Positions 1 to 7,965 of a stretch of DNA of 22,661 nt are shown piece by piece (within the stretch, counting starts at the first letter, position 1; each line of letters begins with the position of its first letter). A program made the translations under genes and the position numbers. The notes under the pieces were generated by a model that made no database searches, was not told the DNA's origin, and was given only the letters and a program-made list of their open reading frames with translations. The DNA is from Rhodospirillales bacterium (GTDB lineage Bacteria; Pseudomonadota; Alphaproteobacteria; Rhodospirillales; UBA2165), in contig JABMOP010000604.1 in assembly GCA_013204125.1 (NCBI GenBank), forward strand, positions 1-22,661, in the 5' to 3' direction.

Positions 1-1
1 G

Positions 2-976
2 CGCTGGACCGGGATTCCGGTTGAAAAGATGCTGGAGGGCGAGCGCGATAAACTGGTGCATATGGAAGACCGACTGGCCGAACGGGTGATCGGCCAATCC
101 GAAGCCCTTTCTGCCGTTTCCAACGCCGTTCGCCGATCCCGCGCCGGGCTTCAAGATACCCAAAGGCCGTTGGGCTCGTTCCTGTTTATCGGCCCCACCG
201 GTGTCGGTAAGACCGAATTGACCAAAGCCTTGGCGGCATTCTTATTTGACGATGAAACCGCCATGCAGCGCATCGATATGTCCGAATTTATGGAAAAACA
301 TTCGGTCGCCCGCCTGATCGGCGCGCCGCCGGGTTATGTCGGCTACGAAGAAGGCGGCATGTTGACCGAAGCCGTCCGCCGCCGTCCCTACCAGGTCATC
401 TTGTTCGACGAAGTGGAAAAAGCACATCCGGACGTCTTCAACGTCTTGTTGCAAGTTTTGGATGATGGGCGTTTGACCGACGGCCATGGGCGGACGGTGG
501 ATTTTAGAAATACGATTATCATCCTGACCTCTAACCTCGGCGGTGAAATCTTGGCCAATCAGGAAGAAGGCCATGATTCAACCGAAGTGCGCGGCGAAGT
601 GATGGAAATTGTGCGCGGCGCCTTCCGCCCGGAATTCATCAATCGGCTTGACGAAATCATTCTTTTCCACCGGCTGTTCCGCGAACATATGGGCGCCATC
701 GTCGATATTCAATTGGAACGGTTGGCCGCCAGATTGAAAGATCGCAATATCAAGCTTGAATTGGACGGCCCGGCCCGCGCCTGGCTCGGCGAGACCGGGT
801 ATGATCAGGTCTATGGGGCACGGCCCTTGAAACGCGTGATCCAGCGCAATCTTGAAAATCCACTGGCCAATATGATTTTGGATGACAGCATCCGCGACGG
901 CGAAACCGTCATCATTGGCGCCGGTAAAGAAGGCTTAACCGTCAACGGTAAAGAGATCGAAGCCGAAGCGGCTTGA
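2..976 (+). CDS. clpB: ATP-dependent disaggregase ClpB, C-terminal part (5' end outside window)
   Basis: ClpB is a cytosolic hexameric AAA+ chaperone that works with DnaK to pull apart heat-aggregated proteins. The reading frame is open from base 2, so the gene begins upstream of the window. About 324 residues remain of a protein that is usually near 860. The fragment opens with WTGIPVEKMLEGE, the conserved stretch just before the second AAA+ domain. It then shows Walker A (GPTGVGKT, fragment residues about 64-71), the pore-loop region GAPPGYVGYEEGG, Walker B (ILFDEVEKAH), sensor 1 (ILTSNLGG) and the sensor-2 arginine in GARPLKR near the end. ClpA and ClpC share this domain, but WTGIPV...MLEGE and the absence of a ClpP-binding IGF/L loop in the visible part favour ClpB. 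Identification is firm; only the 5' end is missing. Confidence 0.95.
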   Translation, partial: RWTGIPVEKMLEGERDKLVHMEDRLAERVIGQSEALSAVSNAVRRSRAGLQDTQRPLGSFLFIGPTGVGKTELTKALAAFLFDDETAMQRIDMSEFMEKHSVARLIGAPPGYVGYEEGGMLTEAVRRRPYQVILFDEVEKAHPDVFNVLLQVLDDGRLTDGHGRTVDFRNTIIILTSNLGGEILANQEEGHDSTEVRGEVMEIVRGAFRPEFINRLDEIILFHRLFREHMGAIVDIQLERLAARLKDRNIKLELDGPARAWLGETGYDQVYGARPLKRVIQRNLENPLANMILDDSIRDGETVIIGAGKEGLTVNGKEIEAEAA

Positions 977-1050
977 AGCCTGGATTATGATTACTCAAAT
1001 CCGCCGTGCTCCGGCCAGTCCGGGTATCGGGAAGATATCGAATACGCCGC

Positions 1051-1082
1051 CCTGGATCAGCCGCGTAAATCGGGTGATGACG
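1051..1082. repeat. Degenerate copy of the 32-bp REP-like element
   Basis: This 32-bp stretch begins CCTGGAT and ends ATGACG. It aligns without gaps to the intact copy at 10553-10584, including the central TAAA loop. The stem is no longer well paired, so it appears to be a decayed copy. Just upstream, about 1009-1031, a piece with CCGG-N5-CCGGGTATC resembles the sister unit at 10613-10644, hinting at an old inverted pair here too. Confidence 0.5.
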
Positions 1083-1122
1083 AATTGGGATTTTTATTTG
1101 ATAGGCTCTCTTGGCTGCGCTT

Positions 1123-1216
1123 CCTCATCCTGAGGCGCGCTCCCGAAAAGAGTGTGTCTTGAAGGACGACGTAGGGGGAACGGGCGGCCTCGTCCTTCGC
1201 CGGGCTCGAGATGAGG
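1123..1216. repeat. Composite palindromic intergenic repeat (CCTCATCCTGAGG type)
   Basis: The stretch is bounded by CCTCAT (1123-1128) and ATGAGG (1211-1216). Inside, CCTCA-TCC-TGAGG forms a small hairpin, and GAAGGACGA (1161-1169) pairs perfectly with TCGTCCTTC (1190-1198). Palindromes of this wording are scattered between genes in many alphaproteobacterial genomes. It lies between the 3' ends of the convergent clpB and M23 genes. The ORF over it (1111-1305) is not convincing as a protein. Confidence 0.55.
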
Positions 1217-1235
1217 CTAGACGAGTTTGCCCCTA

Positions 1236-2552
1236 CTACTTCGCCTTCTTCGCAACCTCAGTCGGTTTGGGCGCCTGTTTCGGCAGGGCCGCGTATGTCA
1301 ATTGAACGCCGGCCAGGGTCGTTTGGAATTTTTTCAGATCTTTGCCCTTAAGGGCCTCTCCCGACGGCAATTTTAGGCGGCGCGGATTTAGTTGGCGGCC
1401 ACCCCGTAAAACTTCGTAGTGAAGATGGGGGCCGGTGGACCGGCCGGTCGTGCCGACATAGCCAATCACCTGACCTTGTTTAACCCGAGAGCCGGGCGTT
1501 GCCGTGCGCGCAAATCCTTTCATGTGGGCATAGGCGGTGGATTATTCTGAATTGTGGCGGATGCGAATGTATTTACCGTAGGCGCCTTTACGGGCGCGGT
1601 AGACAATTGTGCCGCTGCCGGCGGCATAAATTGGCGTTCCGCGCGCTGCGGCAAAATCCAAACCCTTGTGCATTTTGGTGTAGCCGAGAATTGGGTGGCG
1701 GCGGCGGCCATAGCCGGACGACAAACGGGCGCCATCAATTGGCGTTCGCATCAACGCTTTCCGAGCGCTTTTGCCATGATCATCGAAATAGTCGATCCGG
1801 CCCTTATCGGTGGTGAACCGCGTAAGCGGTGTCGATTCGCCGCTTAAAATCAGATCGGCGTAGAGAATATTTCCGTGACGGGCGAAATTTCCGTCTTCGT
1901 CAAATAGACCTTCATACATCACTTTGAATTCATCACCGGGACGGATGCCCCGTTGGAAATCTACATCCCAGGAATAAATGCGGATCAATTCCATCAACAT
2001 GGCCGGGGCGATGCCGGCCCGGATGGCGGAATTATAGAGATTGTCTGTGATTTCACCTTCGGCGCGAATTTGGCGGCGCTCGATTGCGCGCTTGGCTTTG
2101 GTGGCGGCGAATTTATCTTTGACCCGGTGGACGCTGATTTCTTCATAAATCGTCGGCTGAAAGATCAGGCTTAAGAATAACGGATCGGCCTCGTCCCTTT
2201 CTTGGAAATTCAGATTTAAATTCTGACCGGGCCGGATGCTCTTTGGACTGTAATGTTGAGAGAGCGCGGCAATTGCGTTGCGGGCATCGTTGCGGGGGAT
2301 TCCGGCCTTCACCAGGAGCGTCATTAAAGTATCGCCCTTTTGCACCGATACCATTTTTTCAATGATCGCCGGGCGAGGGACGATCGGCGGCGGCAGATAT
2401 TCCCGCAAGACGGTGCGGTTCAAACCGTCCAGCGATGGAGCCTTGGGCGACGGCAAAGCGGCGTCTGACGATGGCGCCAGATCGATCACCCATAAAGGGA
2501 TCAATGCTGCCAGCACAATAAGCGCTGTTGCTGGAACGCGGCCCAGATGCAT
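1236..2552 (-). pseudogene. M23-family peptidoglycan endopeptidase (MepM-like) interrupted by an in-frame stop
   Basis: Homologues cut peptide cross-links in the cell wall from the periplasmic side. Reading from ATG 2552 gives one N-terminal membrane segment (residues about 6-24), a LysM-like region (about 68-115, with VQKGDTLMTLL) and a C-terminal LytM/M23 domain. A TAA at 1544-1542 replaces codon 337, where homologues usually have Tyr in HNxxYSTAYAHM. The same frame then continues to TAG at 1236, 438 codons in all. The stop leaves H295 and D299 of the zinc site upstream but cuts off H343 and the HLH pair (H376, H378), so the short product should be inactive. I chose 2552 because GGGAGG sits 4 nt before it; the frame also extends up to a TTG at 2717 that has no ribosome site. 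It could be a pseudogene, a sequencing error, or less likely a readthrough gene. Confidence 0.85.
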
Positions 2553-2763
2553 TTCGCCTCCCGCCTTCTTACCTGAAGCACGGATAATTGATTTATCGGC
2601 AATGGACCGAAATATTCGGCTTCCCCCATTGAACAATGGCGAAATTAAATGTTTCACCCAATCTGTCAAGATTGGTCTCCCCCAATTCGATGACTCGGAA
2701 CAATCATGTGCGGACAATACTTAATGCTTTCTTTCTAACAGAGGCCATAAGTCCCGAAAAACA

Positions 2764-2784
2764 CACTAAAAAACATATTTAGTG
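2764..2784. promoter_or_regulatory. Perfect inverted repeat CACTAAA-N7-TTTAGTG in divergent intergenic region
   Basis: Two 7-bp arms (2764-2770 and 2778-2784) separated by 7 nt form a dyad of operator-like size. It sits between the M23 gene and the divergent queH gene, about 210 bp from the M23 start. No regulator can be named, and a chance palindrome in AT-rich DNA is possible. Confidence 0.25.
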
Positions 2785-2830
2785 CATATGAGTGGAAATT
2801 GCCAGTTTGCGCGCGTGATTATCCGTCCAG

Positions 2831-2942
2831 ACAATTAATTAATCTCTATTAAGTTAATTTATTGCATAGAGTGCCGTAAATCATCATTTTATTAATTAAC
2901 TAATATATGTATAATTTTATTTAATTATTTAATTTCAATGAG
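2831..2942. other. Strongly AT-rich intergenic stretch
   Basis: Repeated TTAATTAA-like words fill this stretch; only 6 of the 60 bases in 2881-2940 are G or C. It lies in the roughly 490-bp divergent gap between the M23 gene (start 2552) and queH (start 3043). It probably holds promoter or UP-element DNA. No gene is visible in it, and the frame that would extend queH back to ATG 2938 encodes a non-conserved sequence. Confidence 0.4.
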
Positions 2943-3042
2943 TTATGGTAAATATATAATCCTTTTTCTAAACCAGATCAAAAAACAACTTTGGTGGTTG
3001 TCCCCTTGCCGCCCTTCACTCCAAGGCGTATATAGCCAAAAT

Positions 3043-3723
3043 ATGAGCAATGACGGAAACATAAACGCGGGCGAAGAGCGACCGGCCTTAAGCGCCCCTG
3101 GCGGCGCCAAGGAATTGTTGCTTCATTCCTGCTGTGCGCCCTGCGCCGGCGACGTGATGAACGAGATTACCCGGTCCGGCATTGATTACACCATCTTGTT
3201 CTATAACCCGAACATTCACCCAGCGGCCGAATACGAGCTGCGCAAAGACGAGAACAAGCGCTATGCGGATGAATTGGGCATCCCCTTCGTCGATCTGGAT
3301 TATGACACCGAAAATTGGCATAGCCGCATCCAAGGCTATGAAAACGAGCCCGAACGCGGCCACCGCTGCACCCTGTGCTTCGATATGCGGTTCGAGCGCA
3401 CGGCGCTTTACGCCGCCGAACATGGGTATGGGCTGATTACGTCGACCCTCGGCACGTCGCGCTGGAAAAATATGGATCAGATTAATGAATGCGGCACGCG
3501 GGCGGCGGCGCGCTATCAGAATATGGAATACTGGACCCATAATTGGCGCAAAAAAGGCGGCGCCAACCGCATGATCGAAATATCCAAAGAACAACGCTTC
3601 TATCAGCAGGAATATTGCGGCTGCGTCTATTCTTTGCGCGACACCAATCAACACCGCCGCGCCCAAGGCCGCAGCCCGATTAAGATCGGCGAAAATTATT
3701 ACGGCGATGACGGCGCGGGGTAA
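3043..3723 (+). CDS. queH: Epoxyqueuosine reductase QueH
   Basis: QueH carries out the last step of queuosine synthesis, reducing epoxyqueuosine to queuosine at the wobble base of GUN tRNAs. It is an Fe-S protein unrelated to the cobalamin enzyme QueG. The 226-residue product has the family signature HSCCAPC (C30, C31, C34), then RCTLC (C109, C112) and YCGC (C192, C194), together with TSTLGTSRWKNMDQI and the FYQQEYCGCVYS end. The start at ATG 3043 puts the first Cys motif about 30 residues in, as is usual. An ATG at 2938 would add 35 residues of unlikely sequence. The ribosome site before 3043 is weak. The gene is probably transcribed alone from the AT-rich region upstream. The family call is secure; only the start is uncertain. 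Confidence 0.9.
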   Translation: MSNDGNINAGEERPALSAPGGAKELLLHSCCAPCAGDVMNEITRSGIDYTILFYNPNIHPAAEYELRKDENKRYADELGIPFVDLDYDTENWHSRIQGYENEPERGHRCTLCFDMRFERTALYAAEHGYGLITSTLGTSRWKNMDQINECGTRAAARYQNMEYWTHNWRKKGGANRMIEISKEQRFYQQEYCGCVYSLRDTNQHRRAQGRSPIKIGENYYGDDGAG

Positions 3724-3842
3724 CGCCGGCTAACCCCCGCAAAAAATAATATCTCCGCCAACTTTCCCAATCTGAAAAATCTGCTAGCATTGGGTCTAAA
3801 TTCAACCGGCCCCGACAAGTAAGGGCCAGCGGGGAGTAGATC

Positions 3843-5441
3843 ATGGCGCAAAAATCTGAATTCGATTTCGAAGAATATCGCCTGCGCGGTTTCGTCAAGC
3901 GCATCGTCGATATGGATGAAGTGGAAATCCACGACGAAGCGGTAGCGCTCACCAAAATGAGCGAAATCATCGAAGCTTCGCCCAAAGCTGTCTTGTTCAA
4001 TAACGCCGGGCCGGAAGGCCACGAAATTATCGCCAAATCCATGGGCAGCCGCAGACGCATCGCCGCCGCGTTCGGCACCACCTACGACAAGGTGCTGGAC
4101 GAATATCACGCCCGCCTCGCCAACCCGCAAGAAGTGGTTGAAGTTCCCGGCGACGAAGCCCCGGTGCGCGAAATTGTCCTGACCGGCGACGATATCGACC
4201 TGACGCGCCTGCCCTTCCACCCGCAGCACGAATTTGACGGTTCTTGCTATATCAGTTGCGGCATCGACTACACCATCGATCCCCAGACCGGGCGCTCCAA
4301 TGTCGGCAGCCGGCGCCTCTCGCTTCGCAATAAAACCCAAACCGGCACCAATATCACCGCGCCGTCTGACCTCAAACGCATGTACACCGCTTGCGCCGCC
4401 CGGGGCGAAGCCCTGCCGGTCACCTTCACCATCGGCGCGCATCCCTTGGACATGTTCGCCGCGACCACACGGCTACCGGGTGATGAAGTAAACCTCGTTG
4501 CGACATTCCGCGGCAAGCCGGCGCCGGTCGTCAAAAGCCTGACCAATGACATCAAAGTGCCGGCCGATGCGGAAATGATATTCGAAGGCTATTTCGATGA
4601 ACGCGGCTATGTCGAACCGGAAGGCCCGTTCGGCGAATATATGGGGTATTACGGCTCGATCCATATGGACCCGGTGTTCACCTGCACGGCCATCACCATG
4701 CGCAAAGACGTCATGCACCAGACCTTGCTTCACGGGTCCGCCTTTTCACTGGATAGCAGCGACGGCGCGGTGATGTCGGCGATGCGCACCGAAGCCGCGG
4801 CCATGAAAATCCTGCGATCGGCGATTTCGCAACCGACCGCCGTTTTCCTGCGCGAAACATCCGGCGGCGCCAACACCTTACGCATATCCATGAAACAGAA
4901 CCGCATCGGCGAAGCCAGGAGCGCCATCCACGCCCTGTTCGGCGGTATATTGCCGTTGAAACATGTCTATGTATTCGACGACGATGTCGATATTTACAAC
5001 GATCTCCAGGTCGAATGGGCGATGGGCACCCGTTTTCAGGCGAACGAAGACATTGTCTTGCTGGAAGGCATGCGCGGGATGACCATGGACCCGTCGCTCA
5101 AAGGCCGGCCGACCGGCGCCAAAGCCGGTTTCGATTGCACCAAGGAAATGGGCCGCGACAACGATATCCCGCTGACCCGCTGCGCCGCCAAAATTTTCGA
5201 TGGCCCGGCGCGTTTCCAGACCGTCGAACAAGCCCTCGAAGCGGGGCCGATGTTCTATGCGCATATCGTCGAAGCCTTGGGTTCCGACGACGGTCGCGAA
5301 ATTGCAATGGCTTTGGACGGACTCCGCCAAGACGGCAAGCTCGGCCGTGACCGGGACGGCAAATACCACCTGTCGGCGGCGGATAAAGGCACCACCGGCA
5401 TCGTCGGCGCCATGTACCACGATCCCAACGACGGCGCTTAA
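3843..5441 (+). CDS. UbiD-family (prenylated-FMN) decarboxylase
   Basis: UbiD-type enzymes add or remove CO2 on aromatic, heteroaromatic or alpha,beta-unsaturated acids using prenylated FMN made by a UbiX partner. The 532-residue length fits the family. Visible signatures include NVGSRRLSLR (metal/prFMN-binding Asn and Arg region), TIGAHPLD, and EPEGPFGEYMGYYG, the hallmark glutamate-rich loop. The start is supported by GGGGAG 7 nt upstream. UbiD itself acts on 4-hydroxy-3-polyprenylbenzoate, but the adjoining HpaB-type hydroxylase suggests a catabolic relative of the Fdc/vanillate-decarboxylase kind. No ubiX gene lies in the window, so the cofactor must be supplied from elsewhere. The next gene starts 143 bp downstream on the same strand. 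The family is firm; the substrate is unknown. Confidence 0.9.
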   Translation: MAQKSEFDFEEYRLRGFVKRIVDMDEVEIHDEAVALTKMSEIIEASPKAVLFNNAGPEGHEIIAKSMGSRRRIAAAFGTTYDKVLDEYHARLANPQEVVEVPGDEAPVREIVLTGDDIDLTRLPFHPQHEFDGSCYISCGIDYTIDPQTGRSNVGSRRLSLRNKTQTGTNITAPSDLKRMYTACAARGEALPVTFTIGAHPLDMFAATTRLPGDEVNLVATFRGKPAPVVKSLTNDIKVPADAEMIFEGYFDERGYVEPEGPFGEYMGYYGSIHMDPVFTCTAITMRKDVMHQTLLHGSAFSLDSSDGAVMSAMRTEAAAMKILRSAISQPTAVFLRETSGGANTLRISMKQNRIGEARSAIHALFGGILPLKHVYVFDDDVDIYNDLQVEWAMGTRFQANEDIVLLEGMRGMTMDPSLKGRPTGAKAGFDCTKEMGRDNDIPLTRCAAKIFDGPARFQTVEQALEAGPMFYAHIVEALGSDDGREIAMALDGLRQDGKLGRDRDGKYHLSAADKGTTGIVGAMYHDPNDGA

Positions 5442-5453
5442 AAACGGACTGCT

Positions 5454-5467
5454 TTGATTTAGGTCAA
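5454..5467. promoter_or_regulatory. FNR/FixK-like box ahead of the HpaB-type gene
   Basis: TTGATTTAGGTCAA matches the CRP/FNR-family consensus TTGAT-N4-ATCAA at 9 of 10 fixed positions. It lies in the 143-bp gap after the UbiD-family gene, about 117 bp before the HpaB-type start. This is a plausible operator position for an FNR, FixK or Dnr type regulator that senses oxygen or nitric oxide. No -35/-10 pair is evident, so activation rather than repression is only a guess. Confidence 0.45.
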
Positions 5468-5584
5468 AGACAAAGCCATGCAGGCACTCGAAAACTACTT
5501 AAGTTAGAGGCGCATTTCGGGCGGCACGATCGCCGGCCCGTTGCGCTACGGTGTTGAATTAAAAAAATTAAGGAGCAAGACAAC

Positions 5585-7120
5585 ATGGGAGCGAGCCCGC
5601 AAAAAATAAAAGACCACGGCGCCCTCGGCGCGATGACCGGCGAGCGGTATATCAAAAGCCTGCAAGACGGGCGCGAAGTTTTTATCGACGGCGAAAAAGT
5701 CGCCGACGTCACCAAACATCCGGCGTTCAAGGACATGGTCTATGAGATGGCCCGCGTCTATGACCTGCAAAATTCCGACAAATACCGAGACGAGATGACC
5801 TTCTTCGACGAAGAATCCGGGGTGCGCTCTTCGATTTCCTGGATGCTGCCGAAATCGGCCGACGAGTTGAGGATGAAGCGCGTCAATTCGGAACATTGGA
5901 ACCTCCATACCTGGGGCCAATTGGGACGTAGCCACGATATCCTGGCCCCCTACATCATCGGCTCGCTGCACAAGAAAGATGATTTTTCGGCGGTCAAAAA
6001 CCCCCATTGCGATTTCGGCGAAAACCTCGAAAATTATTACAAATACTGCATGCAGAACGATTTGTTCCTGACCCATGCCTTGGGCGATCCGCAAGTTGAC
6101 CGGTCCGAAACGGAACAGAACGAACAACGCGGCACCGGCGAAGATCTGGAAGTCGCCTTGCATGTAATCGAAGAAACCAAGGACGGCGTCATCGTCACCG
6201 GCGGCAAACAGTTATCGACCGCCGCCACCCACGCCAACGAATGTTATGTGTCTTTGTCGGCGACCTTTGCGCGCCGCAACGATCCCAATTGCGTGCTGGC
6301 TTTTTCGATCCCGCAGAATACGCCCGGCTTAAAAACATTGGCGCGGGAACCGATATCGCGCTGGCACGGCACCTGGGGCCATCCATTCCGCATGTTGGAT
6401 GAGCAAGATTGCATGTTGTTCTTCGATCACGTGTTGGTGCCGTGGGACCGCCTGTTCATGCTTTATGACGCCTCGCCGATGGTCAAGATGCTGGGCGCCG
6501 GCGGCGGCAGCGTCAATTTCAACTTCCTCGGCTGGTCAAATTTGTGCCGCGCCTATGTGCGCATGCGCTTGATCACCGCCGTCGCCTCCATGGTCGCCGA
6601 AGCCGTCGGCGTCATCCAGTTCCGCGAAGTGGCCGCCAAGCTCGGCGAAATGGTCACCTATTGCCAGGTCTGGGAACACGCCATGGAAGGTATGGAACAT
6701 GTCGCCGGGCCAAGCCCGTCCGGCCAATGGGCGCTCGGGCCGGGCCGGGGGCTGCATATCTGGTTTGCCCAAACTTCGGCGCGCATGACAGAACTCCTGC
6801 GCCAGATTTGCGGATCGGGCATCATCATGCAGCCGAGCGAAAATGATCTCGCCAACCCGGAAATCCGCCAATATCTGGACAAATATATGCGCGGCAAGGA
6901 CGTCGATGTGGAATATAAATCGCGGCTGTTCCGCGTTGCCCATGATTTGGCGGCCTCGTCGTTCGGCCTGCGCCAGGACATTTACGAGTATTGGCACGGC
7001 GGCGATCCAAACCGCAACCGCATCAATCTTTTCCGCTCCTACGATCGATCGGACATGATCGACCGGGTCAAGGAGCTGATTTCCCAACCGCTCGCCCACG
7101 GTGACGCCAAAATCGAATAG
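5585..7120 (+). CDS. HpaB-family FADH2-dependent aromatic monooxygenase, oxygenase component
   Basis: HpaB proteins hydroxylate phenols (4-hydroxyphenylacetate to the 3,4-dihydroxy form in the type enzyme) using O2 and FADH2 supplied by a separate HpaC reductase. The 511-residue product starts with the family opening MTGERYIKSLQDGREVFIDG and VTKHPAF. It has the N-terminal LGRSHDILAPY segment, then NYYKYCMQNDLFLTHALGDPQ and the flavin-site region DHVLVPWDRLF, ending in the helical C-terminal domain. AGGAG stands 9 nt before ATG 5585. The Cys ligands expected of the related 4-hydroxybutyryl-CoA dehydratase are not evident, so a monooxygenase is more likely. No HpaC-like reductase is nearby. A strong terminator follows 22 bp after the stop. 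The partner UbiD-family gene upstream suggests hydroxylation coupled to decarboxylation of an aromatic acid; the substrate is unknown. Confidence 0.85.
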   Translation: MGASPQKIKDHGALGAMTGERYIKSLQDGREVFIDGEKVADVTKHPAFKDMVYEMARVYDLQNSDKYRDEMTFFDEESGVRSSISWMLPKSADELRMKRVNSEHWNLHTWGQLGRSHDILAPYIIGSLHKKDDFSAVKNPHCDFGENLENYYKYCMQNDLFLTHALGDPQVDRSETEQNEQRGTGEDLEVALHVIEETKDGVIVTGGKQLSTAATHANECYVSLSATFARRNDPNCVLAFSIPQNTPGLKTLAREPISRWHGTWGHPFRMLDEQDCMLFFDHVLVPWDRLFMLYDASPMVKMLGAGGGSVNFNFLGWSNLCRAYVRMRLITAVASMVAEAVGVIQFREVAAKLGEMVTYCQVWEHAMEGMEHVAGPSPSGQWALGPGRGLHIWFAQTSARMTELLRQICGSGIIMQPSENDLANPEIRQYLDKYMRGKDVDVEYKSRLFRVAHDLAASSFGLRQDIYEYWHGGDPNRNRINLFRSYDRSDMIDRVKELISQPLAHGDAKIE

Positions 7121-7142
7121 GCGGCGCGTAATTTTGATAAGG

Positions 7143-7175
7143 GGCCGTTCGCGGAAACGCGGGCGGCCTTTTTTT
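7143..7175 (+). terminator. Rho-independent terminator after the HpaB-type gene
   Basis: An 11-bp stem (GGCCGTTCGCG at 7143-7153 with CGCGGGCGGCC at 7158-7168, two G-U pairs) closes a GAAA tetraloop and is followed by seven T (7169-7175). It ends plus-strand transcription from the UbiD/HpaB block. Its T-run overlaps the stop codon of the convergent SDR gene. No T-run follows in the opposite direction, so it works one way. Confidence 0.85.
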
Positions 7176-7962
7176 AATCGAATTCCGTATCCCGGTAGGG
7201 TGCGGTGGCGCCCATGGATATGCCGGTGCCGCTGATATAGCTGGCTTTGTCGGAGGCGACGAAGGCGATCACTTCGGCGACTTCGCGGGGCAGCGCCGGG
7301 CGGCCCCAGGGATGTTCTTTGTAATAATCCCGCCAGCGATCGGCGTCGCCGAATTCTCGTTCCGCGCGCCCTTTCCAGATGCCGACGATGCGGTCGGTTT
7401 CGGTTGCCGCCGGATTAACCGCGACGACGCGCACGCCGCGTTTGAAACTGGCAAGCCCCAAGGCCTTGTTGACGGCGATCAAGGCTGCGTTCCCGGCCGA
7501 GCCGGCGATATAATCGACGACCGGATTTTCGCCCGCTTCGCCGATCACATTAACGATGACGCCGGCGCCTTTTTTGACCATCACCGGATAGACGGCGCGC
7601 ATGAAATTGATATAGCCGAAAACTTTTAAGTCCCAGGCCTGCCGCCAGGTTTCTTCATCGACCTGGGTAATGCCGCCGCCGGGAACGGAACCGGCGTTAT
7701 TGACCAGGATATCGATTTCATCGCCGGCCAGGGCGATCAATTTATTCTGCGCCCCGCCATCGGCTAAATCGCCGGCGAAGATGCGCACATCGGTGCCATG
7801 AGCGGCGTGCAAAGTTTCCGCAGTTTCGTTCAAAAGTTTTTCGTTGGTGGCGGTGAGGATCAGGCGGCAGCCTTCTTCGGCCAAGACGTCGGCGGCGGCG
7901 CGGCCGATGCCGCGGGATGCCCCGGTGATAACGGCAAGCCTGCCGGTCAATCCTAAATCCAT
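7174..7962 (-). CDS. SDR-family oxidoreductase with atypical active site
   Basis: This is a 262-residue Rossmann-fold NAD(P)-dependent oxidoreductase. It has the nucleotide motif TGASRGIG (13-20) and NNAG (88-91). The classical YxxxK reads Y151-IAG-S155, so the catalytic Lys is missing, and the region of the usual Ser reads VIGEAG instead of ISS. The rest of the fold is intact, including NPAATETDR and the C-terminal SGTGISMG. The gene starts 3 nt after the tcuB stop and is preceded by AGAAGGGA, so it is the last gene of the tcuA-tcuB operon. Some SDR subgroups with a Y-I-A-G-S-A-G-N-A sequence are known, so it may act by another mechanism or on an enolisable acid. It could also be a binding protein. 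Its substrate is not predictable from sequence. Confidence 0.85.
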   Translation of the reverse strand: MDLGLTGRLAVITGASRGIGRAAADVLAEEGCRLILTATNEKLLNETAETLHAAHGTDVRIFAGDLADGGAQNKLIALAGDEIDILVNNAGSVPGGGITQVDEETWRQAWDLKVFGYINFMRAVYPVMVKKGAGVIVNVIGEAGENPVVDYIAGSAGNAALIAVNKALGLASFKRGVRVVAVNPAATETDRIVGIWKGRAEREFGDADRWRDYYKEHPWGRPALPREVAEVIAFVASDKASYISGTGISMGATAPYRDTEFD

Positions 7963-7965
7963 GAT

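Noticed and set aside
1111..1305. Small 64-codon frame after clpB
   Set aside because: It lies across a dispersed palindromic repeat and the end of the M23 gene; no ribosome site or conserved residues.
3724..3842. Promoter for the UbiD-family gene
   Set aside because: Several weak hexamers can be picked in this gap, but none gives a convincing -35/-10 pair with good spacing.
3699..4442. Minus-strand frame opposite the UbiD-family gene
   Set aside because: Shadow of a gene with clear UbiD motifs; its translation shows no family pattern.
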